From: an uncultured Clostridia bacterium
GTDB lineage: Bacteria > Bacillota > Clostridia > Christensenellales > UBA1242
Assembly: GCA_944377365.1 (NCBI GenBank)
Contig: CALWEQ010000005.1
Span: 23,016 to 87,015, forward strand
Length of the DNA stretch: 64,000 nucleotides
Direction: 5' to 3'
This document shows, one piece after another, positions 34,466 to 43,895 of the stretch. The position numbers and the translations under genes are program-made. The notes under the pieces were generated by a model. It saw only the letters and a list, made by a program, of their open reading frames with translations. It did no database searches and was not told the DNA's origin. Position 1 is the stretch's first letter, and each line of letters opens with the position of its first letter.

Positions 34466-35338
34466 TCAAATTCTTTTAAGAATGATTTTACCACCTTCCA
34501 TTAGGACGGCAATAGGCAGTTTTTTAATTCTTATTGCTTTAATTGTGGCAAGAGCAAATTGATAAGCAATTCTTAGTTCGCGAGAAGTTGGTTTCGATCC
34601 TCTTTGTAAATAACCAACAACAAAAGCCCGTATTTCCGCAGGTTTAATCTTTTCACTTATCGTTTTACACAATTTGTTGACATCAACAATGTTTTCTCGC
34701 AGAATTATAGAAGTAGATTTTTCTTTTGAATAATTTTTTTTAATTGCTTCTATGATTTTTTCTTCGTCGAGTTGACTTTCTTCCGCTATAACAATGTCTG
34801 GTTTTACGAGTCTAGCTGCAGTTTTTGCTATGTTTCCACTGTGTCTTCCCATCGTTACAAAAACACAACTTCGTGAAAAGGCCTCCATGCTAGGCATAAC
34901 ATTGTTGTAGACGTAACAAACACTTTCAACGGCTGTGTCAAAGCCAATAGAATAATCATTTTCTTCAACATCATTATCTATTGTACATGGAACGAACACC
35001 GCTTTAACTCCAGCTTTCTCCATTTCGACAACCGCTTTTTGAGAACCATTCCCACCAAGCACAACAACAGCATCATATGCTTTTGCATTTTCAACAGCCT
35101 TTTTAAAGACGTCTTTTTCTTTAAACTCTGGAAATCTTGCGGAAGTAATGCAACATCCTGCACTGTTTGCATGTTTTAAAGTGTCGAAGTATTTTATTGG
35201 ATAAATTTCATTTTCATAAAGTCCTCTAAAGCCCCTTTTGCACGCATAAAGATCCTTCCCAAAATGTTGAGCGAGTTTTGAAATGAATTTATTCATTCCA
35301 GGCGCATCTCCACCACTTGCCAAAATTAAAACTTTCAT
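34466..35338 (-). CDS. Divergent 6-phosphofructokinase family protein
   Basis: The product is a 290-residue phosphofructokinase-fold protein, about 30 residues shorter than typical bacterial PfkA at the C terminus. Family features include SGGDAPGMN, SARFPEF with the fructose 6-phosphate Arg, TIDND with the catalytic Asp, FVTMGRHSG, and GYLQRGSKPTSRELR. Two nucleotide-site motifs are altered: the usual GGDGS reads GGNGS, and PGTIDND reads PCTIDND. The first pair of positions distinguishes ATP from pyrophosphate enzymes; this one fits neither class exactly. It lies 20 bp downstream of dnaE, a common clostridial dnaE-pfkA order. It may be a PFK with changed cofactor use or an impaired one. Confidence 0.8.
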   Translation of the reverse strand: MKVLILASGGDAPGMNKFISKLAQHFGKDLYACKRGFRGLYENEIYPIKYFDTLKHANSAGCCITSARFPEFKEKDVFKKAVENAKAYDAVVVLGGNGSQKAVVEMEKAGVKAVFVPCTIDNDVEENDYSIGFDTAVESVCYVYNNVMPSMEAFSRSCVFVTMGRHSGNIAKTAARLVKPDIVIAEESQLDEEKIIEAIKKNYSKEKSTSIILRENIVDVNKLCKTISEKIKPAEIRAFVVGYLQRGSKPTSRELRIAYQFALATIKAIRIKKLPIAVLMEGGKIILKRI

Positions 35339-35358
35339 ATTTCTCTCCTTTTATATAA

Positions 35359-38300
35359 CTACATATTTTTTGGTGCCCAAACCTTGACGTTGTCAACTCC
35401 GAGCAAACCATAAAGTTCATTTAACAGATAATTTCCCGTTTGCACTTTTTGACGAAAGGCAAAAGGCCTGTTTGTTGATGTGCATTTTATAACTACCTCT
35501 GTGTCACCTGGATATGACTTTAAAACAGAAGTAACTTTTGTGAAAAGATCGATGTCTTTTGTGTCAAGTTTTAAGTATAATTTTTGATCCTGCTCATGCT
35601 TTGATTCTTCATGTTTCCTTTTCCAAGGAATTATTTCTTCCGCTGTTACACTAGGAGTGCCATTTCGCATAGAGATTCGACCTTTTACTGTTATCAGCGC
35701 TTCCTCGTCGATAAAGGTTTTAAATTTTGGATAGACATTTGCAAATAATGAAACTTCAATAATTCCATTTAAGTCTTCAAGTTTTATGAAAGCCATCTCC
35801 TTTCCATCTTTCATAATCTTTCTTTTTTCTGTTACAATGCCACCGCAAGTTACTTTCATACCATCGTAAACTTGTTCGTAAACTGCTTCATCTTCTAAGC
35901 CTTCGCTTTCTTCATCTCCTAGTTCTTCCTCCTTTGGAGCAAGCATGTCAGATGTGAGGTTGAATTTTTCATAGTAATCCATATAATCGTCAAGCGGATG
36001 CCCTGAGATGTAAATCCCTACAATATCTTTTTCAAACTTTAATAGCGTTTCTTTGTTGTATTCTTTTATGTCTGGCCAATCAAGGCTGTTGAATTCTTCT
36101 TTCATTTCAGAAAATGAATCAAACATAGAGAACTGACCAGTCTTTTTGTTTTTGCTATCTCTAATAGCTCTGTCAACAGCAACTCCGTAAACCGCCATAA
36201 GTTGTGATCTAAATTTTCCAAAACAATCAAAAGCACCACTGACAATCAAACTTTCAAGCACACGTTTGTTTAAAACAGGAATAGTAGCACGAGAAATAAA
36301 ATCTTCGAAACTTTTAAACTCCCCACCGTTTTCTCTTTCCTTTATGATTTCATCTATAACGGTTGAACCGACCCCCTTTAAAGCTGCCAGTCCAAACCTG
36401 ATGTTTCCGTTTTCTGTCTTAAAATAAGTTCTTGATTTGTTTATATCAGGTGCAAGCACTTCAATGCCCTCTTTTTTAGCAAAAGCTGTGTATTTTTTTA
36501 CTTCATCTAGGTTGGTTATCCTATTGTTAAGAACAGCTGTCAAAAGTTCAACTTCGTAATAAGTTTTTAAATAAGCGGTTTGATAACCAAGATAAGCATA
36601 AGCGGCAGCATGGGATTTGTTGAAAGCATATTTTGCAAATTCTGCCATCTTGTCGAAAACCTTTTCTGCGACCTCTCTTTTATGGCCTAATTTAACTGCT
36701 CCTGGGATGTGCACTCCCGATTTTTCGTCATCATATCCATCAACAAACTTGACTCTTTCAGCAGCAATTTTTTCTACTTGTTTTTTACCCATTATTCTAC
36801 GAATGTTGTCCGCTTGCCCCAGTGTAAAACCAGCCATAACCTGAGTGATTTTCATAACTTGTTCTTGATAAACGATGCACCCATAAGTTACGTCCAATAT
36901 GCTTTCTAGACAAGGGTCATCATATTTGACAGCGCTAGGATCTTTTTTACATCGCACAAATTCTGGAATTGAATCCATTGGTCCTGGTCGATATAAAGAA
37001 ATGCCGGCTATAATATCGTCCATGCAAGTTGGCCCCAAATCTTTCATAAATCGCTTCATGCCCGCACTTTCAAGTTGAAACACTGCGTCAGTCTTGCCTG
37101 CAGAAATAAGCTCAAAAACCTTTGGATCATCATATTCCATATTGTAAAAATCGATTTCTAAGCCATGATTTTCTTTGACATAATCAAGAGCTTTTTTGAT
37201 ATCAGTCAATGTTACTAGCCCAAGAAAATCCATTTTTAAAAGGCCAAGATGCTCTATTTCAATCATGTCAAATTCTGTAACTATTTCATCACCATTTCTT
37301 GCGAGTGGAACAAATGTGTCAACTGCCTCTGGGGCGATAAGCACACCGGCCGCATGCATACCGCAATTTCGTGGCACGCCTTCAACCTTTATAGCCATGT
37401 CCACCATTTTTTTAATTTGAGGGTCGTCTTCATAAGCCTGCTTTAATTCTGGAATGACAAATTTTTCGTATTTTGGATCCTCTTCTCTGCCGAAGTAATA
37501 TTTTAAAACTGGTTCGTTCTTTTTTAAGCCATCTGGTGGAAAGTTTGGAATCTCTTTTGCAAGTCTATTGACGTCAGCAAGAGGAACCCTTAAAACACGC
37601 CCAATATCACGTAACGCGTTTTTTGCTTTCATCGAACCAAATGTTACTATGCCGGCAACATGATCGGCGCCATATTTTCTCTTAACATATTCGATGACTT
37701 CACTTCGCCTATCTTTACAAAAATCGACGTCAAAATCGGGCATTGAAACACGCTCTGGGTTTATAAATCTTTCAAAGAACAAATTATATTTTATGGGGTC
37801 AACTTTCGTTATACCAATGCAATATGCCACCAAACTCCCCGCACCCGAGCCACGTCCTGGCCCTACTGGAATACCATTTTGACGAGCATAATTGATATAG
37901 TCCCAAACAATCAAGAAATATTCAACAAAGCCTTGCTTTTTAATTAGCCCTAGTTCTTCTTCCATTCTATCAAGAAGATTTTGCGTTATGTTTGGATAAA
38001 GCTTTTTTAATCCTTCATATGCCATACGCCTTAAATATTCATATGAGGACTCTCCTGTTTCAGGAATGTAATTAGGAATATAATTCTGCCCAGATGGAAG
38101 CCCATATTTTCTGTCTATCTTTGAATTTTCAAACATAGATTTTGTTTGAATGATAACATCACATTTGTCAGCAATCTCCAAAGTGTTTTCAAGGGCCTCT
38201 TCAAAACCAGGCAAAGCTTCCAGCATTTCCTCGTAAGTTTTATAATAAAACTCATCAGTGGCAAATTTAAGCCTGTCAGTTTCGTCAACGAATTTATGCA

Positions 38301-38964
38301 TAGCAACACACATCAAGGTGTCTTGCAATTCACTGTCTTCACGATTTAAATAGTGAACGTCATTTGTCGCAACCAATTTAATGCCCAATTCTTTTGCAAG
38401 TTTAGTCTGCCCAAGAATGACTTCTTTGTCTTCTGGCAAATTGTGATTTTGAATTTCAATATAAAAATCATCACCAAACAGATTTTTAAACCAAATGGCA
38501 AGCTCACGCGCCTCGTCAAACCTTCTTTGTAAAATAAATTTTTGTAGATGACCCGCCAAACAAGCTGAAAGGCATATAATTCCTTCATGATATTTTTCTA
38601 AAAGTTTGTAATCTATTCGCGGTTTGTAGTACATTCCCTCCACATGAGCAATGGAAATTAATTTCAGAAGGTTGTGATAACCTGTGTTGTTTTTAGCAAT
38701 CAAAATTAAGTGCCCCGTGTCTTCTCGTCCGCTTTTGTTAAGATGGTCTTGACATATGTAAAATTCGCAACCTATTATAGGCTTTATACCTGCTTCAATG
38801 CAAGCTTCATACATTTTTATAGTTCCAAACATATTGCCATGATCAGTCATAGCAACTGCACGCCAGCCACGTTCTTTGGTCATTTTTACAAGCTTTTTTA
38901 TCCTTGCTAAACCGTCAAGCAAGCTATATTCTGTGTGAACATGCAAATGGACGAATTCTTTCAT
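35359..38964 (-). CDS. dnaE: DNA polymerase III alpha subunit DnaE
   Basis: DnaE is a C-family replicative polymerase; in Bacillota it works beside PolC, extending primers. The 1201-residue protein has an N-terminal PHP domain (FVHLHVHTEYSLLDG, TDHGNMFG), the palm with GPGRGSGAGSLVAYC and catalytic MPDFDVDFC, the fingers (GLLKMDFLGL; RPGPMDSIPEFV), a helix-hairpin-helix region (RFGLAALKGVG), and a C-terminal OB fold (VTCGGIVTEKRKIMKDG). It follows whiA after 8 bp. Confidence 0.97.
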   Translation of the reverse strand: MKEFVHLHVHTEYSLLDGLARIKKLVKMTKERGWRAVAMTDHGNMFGTIKMYEACIEAGIKPIIGCEFYICQDHLNKSGREDTGHLILIAKNNTGYHNLLKLISIAHVEGMYYKPRIDYKLLEKYHEGIICLSACLAGHLQKFILQRRFDEARELAIWFKNLFGDDFYIEIQNHNLPEDKEVILGQTKLAKELGIKLVATNDVHYLNREDSELQDTLMCVAMHKFVDETDRLKFATDEFYYKTYEEMLEALPGFEEALENTLEIADKCDVIIQTKSMFENSKIDRKYGLPSGQNYIPNYIPETGESSYEYLRRMAYEGLKKLYPNITQNLLDRMEEELGLIKKQGFVEYFLIVWDYINYARQNGIPVGPGRGSGAGSLVAYCIGITKVDPIKYNLFFERFINPERVSMPDFDVDFCKDRRSEVIEYVKRKYGADHVAGIVTFGSMKAKNALRDIGRVLRVPLADVNRLAKEIPNFPPDGLKKNEPVLKYYFGREEDPKYEKFVIPELKQAYEDDPQIKKMVDMAIKVEGVPRNCGMHAAGVLIAPEAVDTFVPLARNGDEIVTEFDMIEIEHLGLLKMDFLGLVTLTDIKKALDYVKENHGLEIDFYNMEYDDPKVFELISAGKTDAVFQLESAGMKRFMKDLGPTCMDDIIAGISLYRPGPMDSIPEFVRCKKDPSAVKYDDPCLESILDVTYGCIVYQEQVMKITQVMAGFTLGQADNIRRIMGKKQVEKIAAERVKFVDGYDDEKSGVHIPGAVKLGHKREVAEKVFDKMAEFAKYAFNKSHAAAYAYLGYQTAYLKTYYEVELLTAVLNNRITNLDEVKKYTAFAKKEGIEVLAPDINKSRTYFKTENGNIRFGLAALKGVGSTVIDEIIKERENGGEFKSFEDFISRATIPVLNKRVLESLIVSGAFDCFGKFRSQLMAVYGVAVDRAIRDSKNKKTGQFSMFDSFSEMKEEFNSLDWPDIKEYNKETLLKFEKDIVGIYISGHPLDDYMDYYEKFNLTSDMLAPKEEELGDEESEGLEDEAVYEQVYDGMKVTCGGIVTEKRKIMKDGKEMAFIKLEDLNGIIEVSLFANVYPKFKTFIDEEALITVKGRISMRNGTPSVTAEEIIPWKRKHEESKHEQDQKLYLKLDTKDIDLFTKVTSVLKSYPGDTEVVIKCTSTNRPFAFRQKVQTGNYLLNELYGLLGVDNVKVWAPKNM

Positions 38965-38972
38965 TATCTCTC

Positions 38973-39938
38973 CTAACTTAATTCTTTTGCAATTTTTAAG
39001 AGCTTGTTAAGTCTATGATTTAAGCCACTTTTTGAAAGTTTTATTGATGAAAGTTGTAGTAATTCATCTAGGCTCTCTTCGGGGTTGGCTAGCCTTAACA
39101 TAGCCACTTCTTGTAATTCTTCACTTAGACTATCGAGACCGATTGTTGAAATGATTGTGTTTATTGCAGAAATTTGCTTTAAACTAGCGTCCACGGTCTT
39201 TGATATGTTTGCGTTTATGCAGTTGACTTGTCTGTTGACTAAATTACGCTTTTCACGAGTACTTATTTCAACTGAAAGCGCGAGCACACTTTGATTTGCG
39301 CCCATCAAAGCCAGCAAATCTTTTACAGCCTCTGCTTCCTTAAAGTATAACACATAAGTGCTTTTTCTAGTAATAAGTTTTGACATTATTCCAAATTCAA
39401 ACAATAAACTTGACAAATCACTTAAGAAATCATGATTTTTAGAAGAAAATTCTATGTGATAACCTGTTGAACTTGCTTTTTGCAATTCCGACTCGCCAAG
39501 TTTAATCGCAGATGTTCCACAGCCAATATAAGCTCCTCTAATAAAAGCTTTCTTTGTCTCATCGCTACAAACGATGTTGCTGTCTATACCAAAGTTTAAT
39601 GACAACTGACCCCCATCAACATTTGTTATTCCACAGTCTTGTAAAATTTGTTGCGCACTTTTTTTGGGAAAAGTAATTCGATAATAAGTGGTTTTATTTA
39701 TGACATAATCATCTTCAACATCAAGTTCTAAAAAATCACCATAGAGCATATGACAAAGTTTGTTTAATAATGGGTATAGTTCGTTTAAATCTGTCAAAAC
39801 AGATATTTGCATTCCATCGCTACTTTTGCTCAATTCTCCGCATCCATGAAAAAGCCCCGATAAAAATGCAAATGCTGTGTCAGCATTTTCTGTCGAGTTT
39901 TTTATTAGTTCTAATTTTGTTTCGCGTGAAAAACTCAA
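38973..39938 (-). CDS. whiA: DNA-binding protein WhiA
   Basis: WhiA combines a degenerate LAGLIDADG homing-endonuclease fold with a C-terminal helix-turn-helix. In Bacillus it affects division and chromosome segregation. The 321-residue product starts with TTG at 39938 (LSFSRETKLELI), set by AAGAGGT a few bases upstream; the frame itself stays open to 40040. Other marks are GAYIGCGTSAI and the C-terminal HTH region ESLDELLQLSSIKLSKSGLNHRLNKL. The TTG overlaps the stop of the PHP gene as TTGA. The usual rapZ and glmR(yvcK) genes between PHP and whiA are missing. Confidence 0.95.
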   Translation of the reverse strand: MSFSRETKLELIKNSTENADTAFAFLSGLFHGCGELSKSSDGMQISVLTDLNELYPLLNKLCHMLYGDFLELDVEDDYVINKTTYYRITFPKKSAQQILQDCGITNVDGGQLSLNFGIDSNIVCSDETKKAFIRGAYIGCGTSAIKLGESELQKASSTGYHIEFSSKNHDFLSDLSSLLFEFGIMSKLITRKSTYVLYFKEAEAVKDLLALMGANQSVLALSVEISTREKRNLVNRQVNCINANISKTVDASLKQISAINTIISTIGLDSLSEELQEVAMLRLANPEESLDELLQLSSIKLSKSGLNHRLNKLLKIAKELS

Positions 39939-40702
39939 TTTTGACCTCTTTTCTTTTGAAATAATGGAAGCTTGTCTAAATTTACAATTAAACTTGTTGG
40001 CAAATTCAGCCTGTAAATTAAATTTATCGCCCTGTTGCACTCTCCCACTCTTTCTGGAGAATGAGCATCAGAATCTACGACAAATTTCACTCCTTCACCC
40101 GCCATTGTCAGTATTTCATCGTCAGTGAAATTAATGTGTTTTCCATTAAGTTCGATTAAAACGCCTTTTTGCTTTGCAAGCTTTGCCACTGCAAGCGTGT
40201 CAGTAGGACAACCAAAATTCAAATGAGTGATTATGTCAATAGGGTATTTGTCTAATGCTTTTAAGAATGCAGATGTGTTGCGAGCGATTCTACTTTCACT
40301 AGCCCTATATGGTGAACAAAGCATATTTACAGCCTGAAGTTGTAAAAAGTCTTTCATTGTTGGTGTTTTTACAAGCTTATGAAAACCCATCAATATTATG
40401 TCTAATTCATCATAATCTGATTCTTTTAAATCTACCTGTCCATCAGTTGAAATCAAATTTGATTCAACCCCCAACAATATGTCAACACCTGTAACTTCTT
40501 TAGCGTTTAAAATTTCTTCTCGCACCTGAGGAATAAGTTTCCTGTTAAATGAAAAAAACATGTGATTAAATCCATGGTCAGTAATTGCGATTTGTTTTAA
40601 GCCTTTTTCTGCAGCAACAGTGGCATTTTGTAAAATTGTGCCTTTTGCATGATTTAGTCTTGAATAAATTGTATGAGTGTGATAATCGCCGTGTAAAATC
40701 AT
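39935..40702 (-). CDS. PHP-domain phosphatase-like protein
   Basis: This 255-residue PHP protein has the metal-binding motifs GDYHTHTIYS, ITDHGFNH, GVESNLI, THLNFGCP and VDSDAHSPERVG, resembling YcdX-type and histidinol-phosphatase-like enzymes that bind three metals. The substrate is not known. In clostridia a gene of this type stands in front of rapZ-glmR-whiA, and here it is joined directly to whiA by a TTGA overlap. A promoter lies about 20 bp upstream of the start. Confidence 0.85.
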   Translation of the reverse strand: MILHGDYHTHTIYSRLNHAKGTILQNATVAAEKGLKQIAITDHGFNHMFFSFNRKLIPQVREEILNAKEVTGVDILLGVESNLISTDGQVDLKESDYDELDIILMGFHKLVKTPTMKDFLQLQAVNMLCSPYRASESRIARNTSAFLKALDKYPIDIITHLNFGCPTDTLAVAKLAKQKGVLIELNGKHINFTDDEILTMAGEGVKFVVDSDAHSPERVGECNRAINLIYRLNLPTSLIVNLDKLPLFQKKRGQN

Positions 40703-40723
40703 AGAAACCTCTCAATTGATTTT

Positions 40724-40752
40724 AGTATATCAATTTCGCACAAGTTTTGCAA
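40724..40752 (-). promoter_or_regulatory. Promoter of PHP-whiA-dnaE-pfk
   Basis: TTGCAA (40752-40747), 17 bp, TATACT (40729-40724) on the minus strand, about 22 bp before the PHP start codon. Confidence 0.6.
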
Positions 40753-40779
40753 GCAACGTAAAGGATATTAAAAAAATAT

Positions 40780-41625
40780 CTATTTTACAACAACAAGTTC
40801 TCTTTCAAAGTTGTATCCTCTTTTTTTTGCATAATCCTCAACATAATTAATTAAAAATAGCACGTCATCACTTTTTGCTTTGTCAAAATTCACAATAAAA
40901 CCAGCATGTTTATCAGATATCATAGCCCCGCCTTTTTTCAAACCTTTAAGCCCCCACTCATCTATCAATTTTGCAGGTAAGAAATATTTCCCTCTTTTAA
41001 AAACACTCCCCGCAGATGGCAAACCATAAGGCTGGCTAGATTTTCTTTTTTCCATAATTAATTTTTGTGATGCTAAAATGTCTTGTTTTATCCCCTTTTC
41101 TAATGAAAATGTTGCCGACAATAAGATTTCATCTTTTCCAAGCGGACCCTTTCTATAAGAAAAATTAGTAGGTGATTTTTCTATAATTTCTCGATCCTTT
41201 AAAATTTTTATTTTTTTTACAAATTGGCAGATTTCACAACCAAATGCTCCCGCATTCATCATTATTGCGCCACCGACAGAACCAGGAATACCAAACAAAT
41301 TTTCAATACCCTTCAACCCGTTTTCGGCACAATATCTACATAAGACGTTTAAATTTACTCCTGCATCACAATGGATTTCGTTCTCTCCGCAAACAGAAAT
41401 CGTGTTTAATAATCTAGTTGAAATTATTTTCCCATCGAATCCTTCATCATGAAACAAAACATTGCTTCCATTGCCTAAAATGAAAAACTTTTTTGATTGA
41501 TTTTTGCATAAAAAGATCTCTTTTAAAAATTCATTTTCTGTCTTAGGAAAACATATGGTTTTTGCACAGCCACCAATTTTAAATGTACAATATCTTTTTA
41601 AAGAAACATTATATTTTCTTATCAT
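40780..41625 (-). CDS. murB: UDP-N-acetylenolpyruvoylglucosamine reductase MurB
   Basis: MurB reduces the enolpyruvyl group to form UDP-MurNAc using NADPH and FAD. The 281-residue protein has the FAD-binding ILGNGSNVLFHDEGFDG, GIPGSVGGAIMMNAGAFG, the short type II-like YRKGPLG loop, and SAGSVFKRG with the catalytic Ser. The Ser-rich loop and length fit the Bacillota form. It is outside the main cell-wall cluster, upstream of the PHP gene and downstream of the ribosomal superoperon. Confidence 0.95.
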   Translation of the reverse strand: MIRKYNVSLKRYCTFKIGGCAKTICFPKTENEFLKEIFLCKNQSKKFFILGNGSNVLFHDEGFDGKIISTRLLNTISVCGENEIHCDAGVNLNVLCRYCAENGLKGIENLFGIPGSVGGAIMMNAGAFGCEICQFVKKIKILKDREIIEKSPTNFSYRKGPLGKDEILLSATFSLEKGIKQDILASQKLIMEKRKSSQPYGLPSAGSVFKRGKYFLPAKLIDEWGLKGLKKGGAMISDKHAGFIVNFDKAKSDDVLFLINYVEDYAKKRGYNFERELVVVK

Positions 41626-41713
41626 ATTATTTTATATGATTAAAAACAGATTAAATAAACTGGAAATTAGAACAATATCATTAAAATTGCATGTTTAAAA
41701 AGTTGGCGGACAA

Positions 41714-41748
41714 CAAAAAAAATTCTTTCGAATGAAAGAATTTTTTTC
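41714..41748 (-). terminator. Terminator of the ribosomal superoperon
   Basis: AAAATTCTTTC, loop GAAT, GAAAGAATTTT with flanking A/T runs, about 15 bp after the rplQ stop. It can work in both directions. Confidence 0.85.
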
Positions 41749-41762
41749 TAATCGTCAAATAA

Positions 41763-42272
41763 TTAAACAAGCTCAACGATTGCCATTTCGCTTGCATCAC
41801 CTTTTCGCTCGCCAAGCTTAATAATTCTAGTATATCCACCACCTTGACCAAGCTTTTCAGCGCGTTCTGCATATTTTGGAGCATAAACGTTGAAAATCTT
41901 TTCAAGAAGTGGATGATTAATCCCTTTTGTTCTATCAACAAATGCAGTTTTTGCTTCTTTTTGACCACGTTGTTCTTGCCTGTCATAAACATATGCCATG
42001 ATTTTGCGTCTTGCTGCAAGCTTAGATGGGCCATCGTTGACAACTTCTTTTCTTACTTTAACGCCTTTTTCATCTTTGATGTCTTTTTCAACAGTAACGT
42101 TGTCCTTATAAGTTTTAATTGCAACAGTCAAAAGTTTTTCAGCTATAGATCTAACAGCTTTAGCTTTTGCCAAAGTAGTTTCAATTCTGCCAAGCCACAA
42201 AAGATCTGTAACCTGACCTCTTAAAAGAGCATCTCTTTCTTTTGACGGTCTGCCGAGTTTATCGTTAGCCAT
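41763..42272 (-). CDS. rplQ: Ribosomal protein L17
   Basis: L17 lies near the peptide exit tunnel of the 50S subunit. The N-terminal LGRPSKERDALLRGQVTDLL and ETTLAKAKAVRSIAEKLLT, and the C-terminal GGGYTRIIKLGERKGDASEMAIVEL, are characteristic. At 169 residues it is about 45-50 longer than the Bacillus protein, mainly through a charged insertion (VEKDIKDEKGVKVRKEVV) after the first helices. It is the last gene of the superoperon, 12 bp after rpoA. Confidence 0.96.
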   Translation of the reverse strand: MANDKLGRPSKERDALLRGQVTDLLWLGRIETTLAKAKAVRSIAEKLLTVAIKTYKDNVTVEKDIKDEKGVKVRKEVVNDGPSKLAARRKIMAYVYDRQEQRGQKEAKTAFVDRTKGINHPLLEKIFNVYAPKYAERAEKLGQGGGYTRIIKLGERKGDASEMAIVELV

Positions 42273-42284
42273 TGTCTTCTCCTT

Positions 42285-43238
42285 TTAATCTTCGTCTTTT
42301 CGAAGTGAGAGCCCATAACTTTCAAGTTTTTGAATTACCTCATCAATTGATTTGATGCCTAAATTCTTTACTTTAAGCATGTCGCCCCTCGATTTTTTCA
42401 CAATGTCCTCAACCGTGTTTACACCTGCTCTTTTCAAGCAGTTGTAAGACCTAACGGAAAGATCCATTTCTTCAATAGGAAGTTCTAAAATCTTAACTTG
42501 CTTGTCTTCCTCTTTGGAAACCAAAATTTCAACGTTTGCCATGTCTTCACACAGTTCAACAAAAAGGCCAATATGTTCTGTCAATATCTTTCCAGCAAGA
42601 CTGACAATTTCAGTAGCTTTTATCGTTCCATTTGTTTGAACTTCTAAAACGAGCTTATCAAAATCAACACTTTGACCAACACGAGTGGCTTCCACATTAA
42701 AGTTTACTCTTTTTACAGGTGAAAAGATTGAATCCATTGCAATGAAGTCAATGTTGTCAAATTTTGTTTTGTTGATATTGCTTGGAACGTATCCTCTGCC
42801 GTTGCCTATCATAACGTCCATATCAAGCACAGCGCCGTCATCCATCGTACAAATATGAAGGTCTGGGTTGAGAATTTCAACCTCGTCATTTGGTTCGAAA
42901 TCTTTTGCTGTAATCTCTCCAGCCCCAGTCTTTCTTATTCGAAGGAAGGTGATAAAATTTCGGTCACTATTGTTTGTTTTAACATAAAGAGACTTTAAGT
43001 TTAATATGATGTCAACAACATCTTCTGTAATTCCTCTAACTGTTGAAAATTCATGAGCAACACCTGCAATTCTTACAGCTATTGGTGCTGATCCAGGAAG
43101 TGAAGAAAGAAGGGTTCTTCTCATGCAGTTGCCAAGTGTGATGCCATAACCTTTTTCCAATGGCTCCACTGTAAAGCGAGCAAATGCTCCTCCTTCTGTT
43201 TCTTCGCAAACGATTTTTGGTTTTTCCATTTCCATCAT
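42285..43238 (-). CDS. rpoA: RNA polymerase alpha subunit
   Basis: Alpha dimerises to nucleate RNA polymerase assembly and binds upstream promoter DNA and activators. The 317-residue protein has the N-terminal assembly domain (FTVEPLEKGYGITLGNCMRRTLLSSLPGSA, FSTVRGITEDVVDIILNLK) and a C-terminal domain with paired HhH helices (LSVRSYNCLKRAGVNTVEDI, KNLGIKSIDEVIQKL). Position after rpsD and before rplQ is the standard one. Confidence 0.98.
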   Translation of the reverse strand: MMEMEKPKIVCEETEGGAFARFTVEPLEKGYGITLGNCMRRTLLSSLPGSAPIAVRIAGVAHEFSTVRGITEDVVDIILNLKSLYVKTNNSDRNFITFLRIRKTGAGEITAKDFEPNDEVEILNPDLHICTMDDGAVLDMDVMIGNGRGYVPSNINKTKFDNIDFIAMDSIFSPVKRVNFNVEATRVGQSVDFDKLVLEVQTNGTIKATEIVSLAGKILTEHIGLFVELCEDMANVEILVSKEEDKQVKILELPIEEMDLSVRSYNCLKRAGVNTVEDIVKKSRGDMLKVKNLGIKSIDEVIQKLESYGLSLRKDED

Positions 43239-43254
43239 AATTTTTATCCCTCCA

Positions 43255-43881
43255 TTATCTCGAATAGTGCTCGATTACAAGTCGTTCTTGCAAATCTGCA
43301 TCAATATCTTCTCTTGTAGGCAATGCTAAGATTTTACCTTTAAGAGTTTCTGTGTTAAATTCCAACCATTTTGGCATAACAACTTTCAAGCCCCTAACTG
43401 ACTTAATAGGTTGTTTTTCGAGTTTGCTTTCTTTGATTGAAATCTCATCACCAGCTTTAACGATGAACGACGCAATGTCAACGCGTTTTCCATTTACTGT
43501 AATCAACCCATGATTAACTAATTGACGAGCTTGCTTTCTGCTACCTGCAATTCCCATGCGATAAACGACGTTGTCGAGCCTTCTTTCAATAAGGGAGAGC
43601 ATGTTTTCACCAGTTACGCCACGCATTCTTTCAGCTTCTTCATAATAAGAGCGCATCTGGTTTTCAAGCAATCCATAAATTCTTTTAATTTTTTGTTTTT
43701 CGCGAAGTTGCGCGCCATATTCAGTAAATGTAACTCTTCTTTTTGAGTTGCCATGTTGACCAGGAATGACAGGTCGTCTTTCCATAGCGCATTTTTTAGT
43801 AGTGCAACGTTCACCTTTGAGGAAAAGTTTGCACCCTTCGCGTCTGCACTGACGGCAGTCTGGTTCAATTCTTCTTGCCAT
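43255..43881 (-). CDS. rpsD: Ribosomal protein S4, zinc-finger form
   Basis: S4 nucleates 16S rRNA folding in the 30S subunit. The 208-residue protein keeps the N-terminal cysteines (CRQCRREGCKLFLKG, CTTKKC), so it is the zinc-binding form, and has the S4 RNA-binding domain (RLDNVVYRMGIAGSRKQARQLVNHGLITVNG). In several bacteria S4 represses the alpha operon; I cannot identify a site. Confidence 0.97.
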   Translation of the reverse strand: MARRIEPDCRQCRREGCKLFLKGERCTTKKCAMERRPVIPGQHGNSKRRVTFTEYGAQLREKQKIKRIYGLLENQMRSYYEEAERMRGVTGENMLSLIERRLDNVVYRMGIAGSRKQARQLVNHGLITVNGKRVDIASFIVKAGDEISIKESKLEKQPIKSVRGLKVVMPKWLEFNTETLKGKILALPTREDIDADLQERLVIEHYSR

Positions 43882-43895
43882 ATGCTTTTCTCCTT

